From assembly GCA_009706135.1 (NCBI GenBank), contig WLRX01000046.1:1-6829 (forward strand): a stretch of 6,829 bases of DNA, written 5' to 3'. The position numbers were made by a program, and so were the translations under genes. Under the pieces are notes generated by a model. It made no database searches. It had not been told where the DNA came from and saw nothing but the letters and a program-made list of their open reading frames with translations. How positions within the stretch are numbered: the first letter of the stretch is position 1; each line of letters begins with the position of its first letter. Positions 6,119-6,829 of the stretch are shown here, in pieces. This DNA comes from Actinomycetota bacterium. Lineage in GTDB: Bacteria > Actinomycetota > Actinomycetes > Nanopelagicales > Nanopelagicaceae.

Positions 6119-6127
6119 TGTGGATAA
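6119..6127 (-). promoter_or_regulatory. DnaA box 1
   Basis: An exact TTATCCACA on the minus strand. Its 12-bp context TGTGGATAACCA recurs exactly at 6223-6234. Confidence 0.9.
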
Positions 6128-6172
6128 CCAGTTGCGCTTTTGGCTAAATGGCTCTACTTTTCGCTCTCCTCC

Positions 6173-6209
6173 ACAGGGTTTAGCCCTTTAAAAAGGCTCA
6201 ACCTTCTGT
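6173..6209. repeat. Imperfect dyad inside oriC
   Basis: Left arm segments ACAG, GGTT, AGCC and TTT (6173-6189) pair with AAA, GGCT, AACC and CTGT (6192-6209). The interruptions are a T/C mismatch, one bulged C and a TT bulge. It lies between DnaA box 1 and boxes 2 and 3. It may be a protein-binding site, a hairpin in the dnaA leader RNA, or part of the unwinding zone because its centre is TTTAAAAA. Confidence 0.5.
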
Positions 6210-6222
6210 TTAGGACACAGCC

Positions 6223-6231
6223 TGTGGATAA
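6223..6231 (-). promoter_or_regulatory. DnaA box 2
   Basis: An exact TTATCCACA on the minus strand, one helical turn (12 bp start to start) from box 3 and in the same orientation. Confidence 0.9.
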
Positions 6232-6234
6232 CCA

Positions 6235-6243
6235 TGTGGATAA
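6235..6243 (-). promoter_or_regulatory. DnaA box 3
   Basis: An exact TTATCCACA on the minus strand, only 25 nt before the dnaA ATG. Together with box 2 it is well placed for DnaA to repress its own gene as well as for origin binding. Confidence 0.9.
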
Positions 6244-6268
6244 GAGCTTTTTTAGGAAAAGGTGTGAA

Positions 6269-6829
6269 ATGGCCGTTATTGAGATGGAGCTAACTGATCT
6301 CTGGGGCCGCGTGATCGATGTAGTTGCAGCTGATGCGCCACAACACCGCGCTTTTCTCTCTCTTACAAAACCTTTGGGTTTACTACAAAGCGATGGGGCA
6401 ACAAATTTGTTGGTGGCTGCCCCTAATGCTTTTGCAAAAGATGTCCTCGAGACGCGTCTTCGTGTCTTGGTTAGTGAAGTTCTTACTCGCGAACTCGGCG
6501 AAAAAACAAACATTGCTGTGACAATTGATGAAACTTTGGAAGCAAGTGATTTGCCTTCACCAGATGTTGATATTGAAATTGTTCCTGTCCGTGCTGGAAC
6601 CGGACGAGAAAATATTGTTACACAAACTTCAGCAAAAAACTCAGAGGCTTCTCAATTAAACCCACGTTATATTTTTGAAACTTTTGTTATAGGCGCCTCA
6701 AATCGTTTTGCTCACGCGGCTGCCGTCGCAGTAGCCGAGGCTCCAGCTAAGGCATACAACCCACTCTTTATTTATGGCGAATCAGGGCTTGGAAAAACCC
6801 ACTTATTGCACGCTATTGGGGCATATGCA
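6269..6829 (+). CDS. dnaA: Chromosomal replication initiator DnaA (5' part, cut by window edge)
   Basis: DnaA is the AAA+ ATPase that binds DnaA boxes, melts oriC and loads the helicase. The first 187 residues are present and the frame is open to the edge. Domain I (about 1-85) begins with the [10 protein letters not shown] helix. A short acidic linker (domain II, about 90-130) follows. Domain III opens with [22 protein letters not shown] (130-151) and reaches the P-loop GESGLGKTH at 170-178, with catalytic Lys176 and Thr177. GES in place of GGx is the usual actinobacterial P-loop form. The ATG at 6269 is supported by AAAAGG (6257-6262) 6 nt upstream. Walker B, the sensor residues and the domain IV helix-turn-helix lie beyond the window. 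DnaA boxes directly upstream suggest autoregulation. Confidence 0.97.
   Translation, partial: MAVIEMELTDLWGRVIDVVAADAPQHRAFLSLTKPLGLLQSDGATNLLVAAPNAFAKDVLETRLRVLVSEVLTRELGEKTNIAVTIDETLEASDLPSPDVDIEIVPVRAGTGRENIVTQTSAKNSEASQLNPRYIFETFVIGASNRFAHAAAVAVAEAPAKAYNPLFIYGESGLGKTHLLHAIGAYA

Larger units (their letters stand above)
5986..6268. other. Chromosomal origin region oriC (rpmH-dnaA intergenic)
   Basis: This 283-nt space between rpmH and dnaA, which diverge from it, holds no credible gene. It carries three exact DnaA boxes (6119, 6223, 6235), one 8-of-9 match (6068-6076), an AT-rich stretch at about 5999-6029 next to rpmH that could serve for unwinding, and an imperfect dyad at 6173-6209. All exact boxes read TGTGGATAA on the plus strand. 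The promoters of rpmH and dnaA must also lie here, but I could not pick out -35/-10 pairs with confidence. The box number is low compared with Streptomyces origins. Further boxes may lie between dnaA and dnaN, outside the window. Confidence 0.85.

Noticed and set aside
6167..6175. TCCTCCACA as a DnaA box in the opposite orientation
   Set aside because: Only 7 of 9 positions match TTATCCACA; such matches are expected by chance in this much sequence.
5986..6268. Hidden small gene or structured RNA in the oriC gap
   Set aside because: No frame shows a start with Shine-Dalgarno and protein-like composition, and the DnaA boxes and dyad account for the visible structure.
6154..6513. A 119-codon minus-strand frame across oriC and the dnaA start
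   Set aside because: It lies antisense to dnaA, runs through the oriC dyad and DnaA boxes, is composition-driven (Ser/Arg/Leu rich) and resembles no family.
1..6829. A new defence, mobile or biosynthetic system
   Set aside because: All complete genes belong to well-known families in the standard actinobacterial origin order. No transposase, integrase, terminal repeats, CRISPR-like array, tRNA or unknown gene cluster is visible.

Overview
The window is a chromosomal replication-origin region from a bacterium, almost certainly an actinobacterium. The layout, left to right, is: aminotransferase (rightward); then parB, parA, rsmG, jag/khpB, yidC, yidD, rnpA and rpmH (all leftward); then oriC; then the 5' part of dnaA (rightward, cut by the right edge). 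Three things point to Actinobacteria: rsmG directly after jag with no mnmE or mnmG between, the DnaA P-loop GESGLGKTH, and the short Jag protein with KH and R3H domains but no Jag_N domain. Base composition is moderate to low for that phylum (many stretches at 35-45% GC) and intergenic spaces are very short. This fits a streamlined lineage such as the freshwater acI group (Nanopelagicales). That placement is inference from style and gene order, not proof.

Positions 1-1344 hold an uncertain gene end at the left edge and a complete fold-type I PLP-dependent aminotransferase. Its stop codon overlaps the parB stop codon in the four bases TTAA (1341-1344). Positions 1341-5985 look like one leftward block of eight genes with gaps of 2-18 nt or 4-nt ATGA overlaps; the one larger gap is 75 nt between yidC and jag. 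Two parS sites lie inside coding sequence, one near the 5' end of parA (3098-3113) and one at the extreme 5' end of rsmG (3703-3718).

Positions 5986-6268 are the rpmH-dnaA intergenic region. It carries three exact DnaA boxes (TGTGGATAA, all in the same orientation), one near-match, an AT-rich stretch beside rpmH and an imperfect dyad. dnaA begins at 6269 and is cut after residue 187, just past the P-loop.

The genes group by task. DnaA and oriC start replication, and ParA, ParB and parS segregate the new origins. RpmH, RnpA and RsmG serve the ribosome, tRNA 5' processing and 16S rRNA methylation. YidC and YidD insert membrane proteins, and Jag/KhpB is an RNA-binding protein. I found no mobile element, CRISPR array, tRNA, rRNA or defence-type cassette, and no evidence for an undescribed system. 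The points most worth a second look are the GC step inside parA, parS sites dictating protein sequence, the oriC dyad, and a dnaX-like slippery heptamer at the end of yidC.
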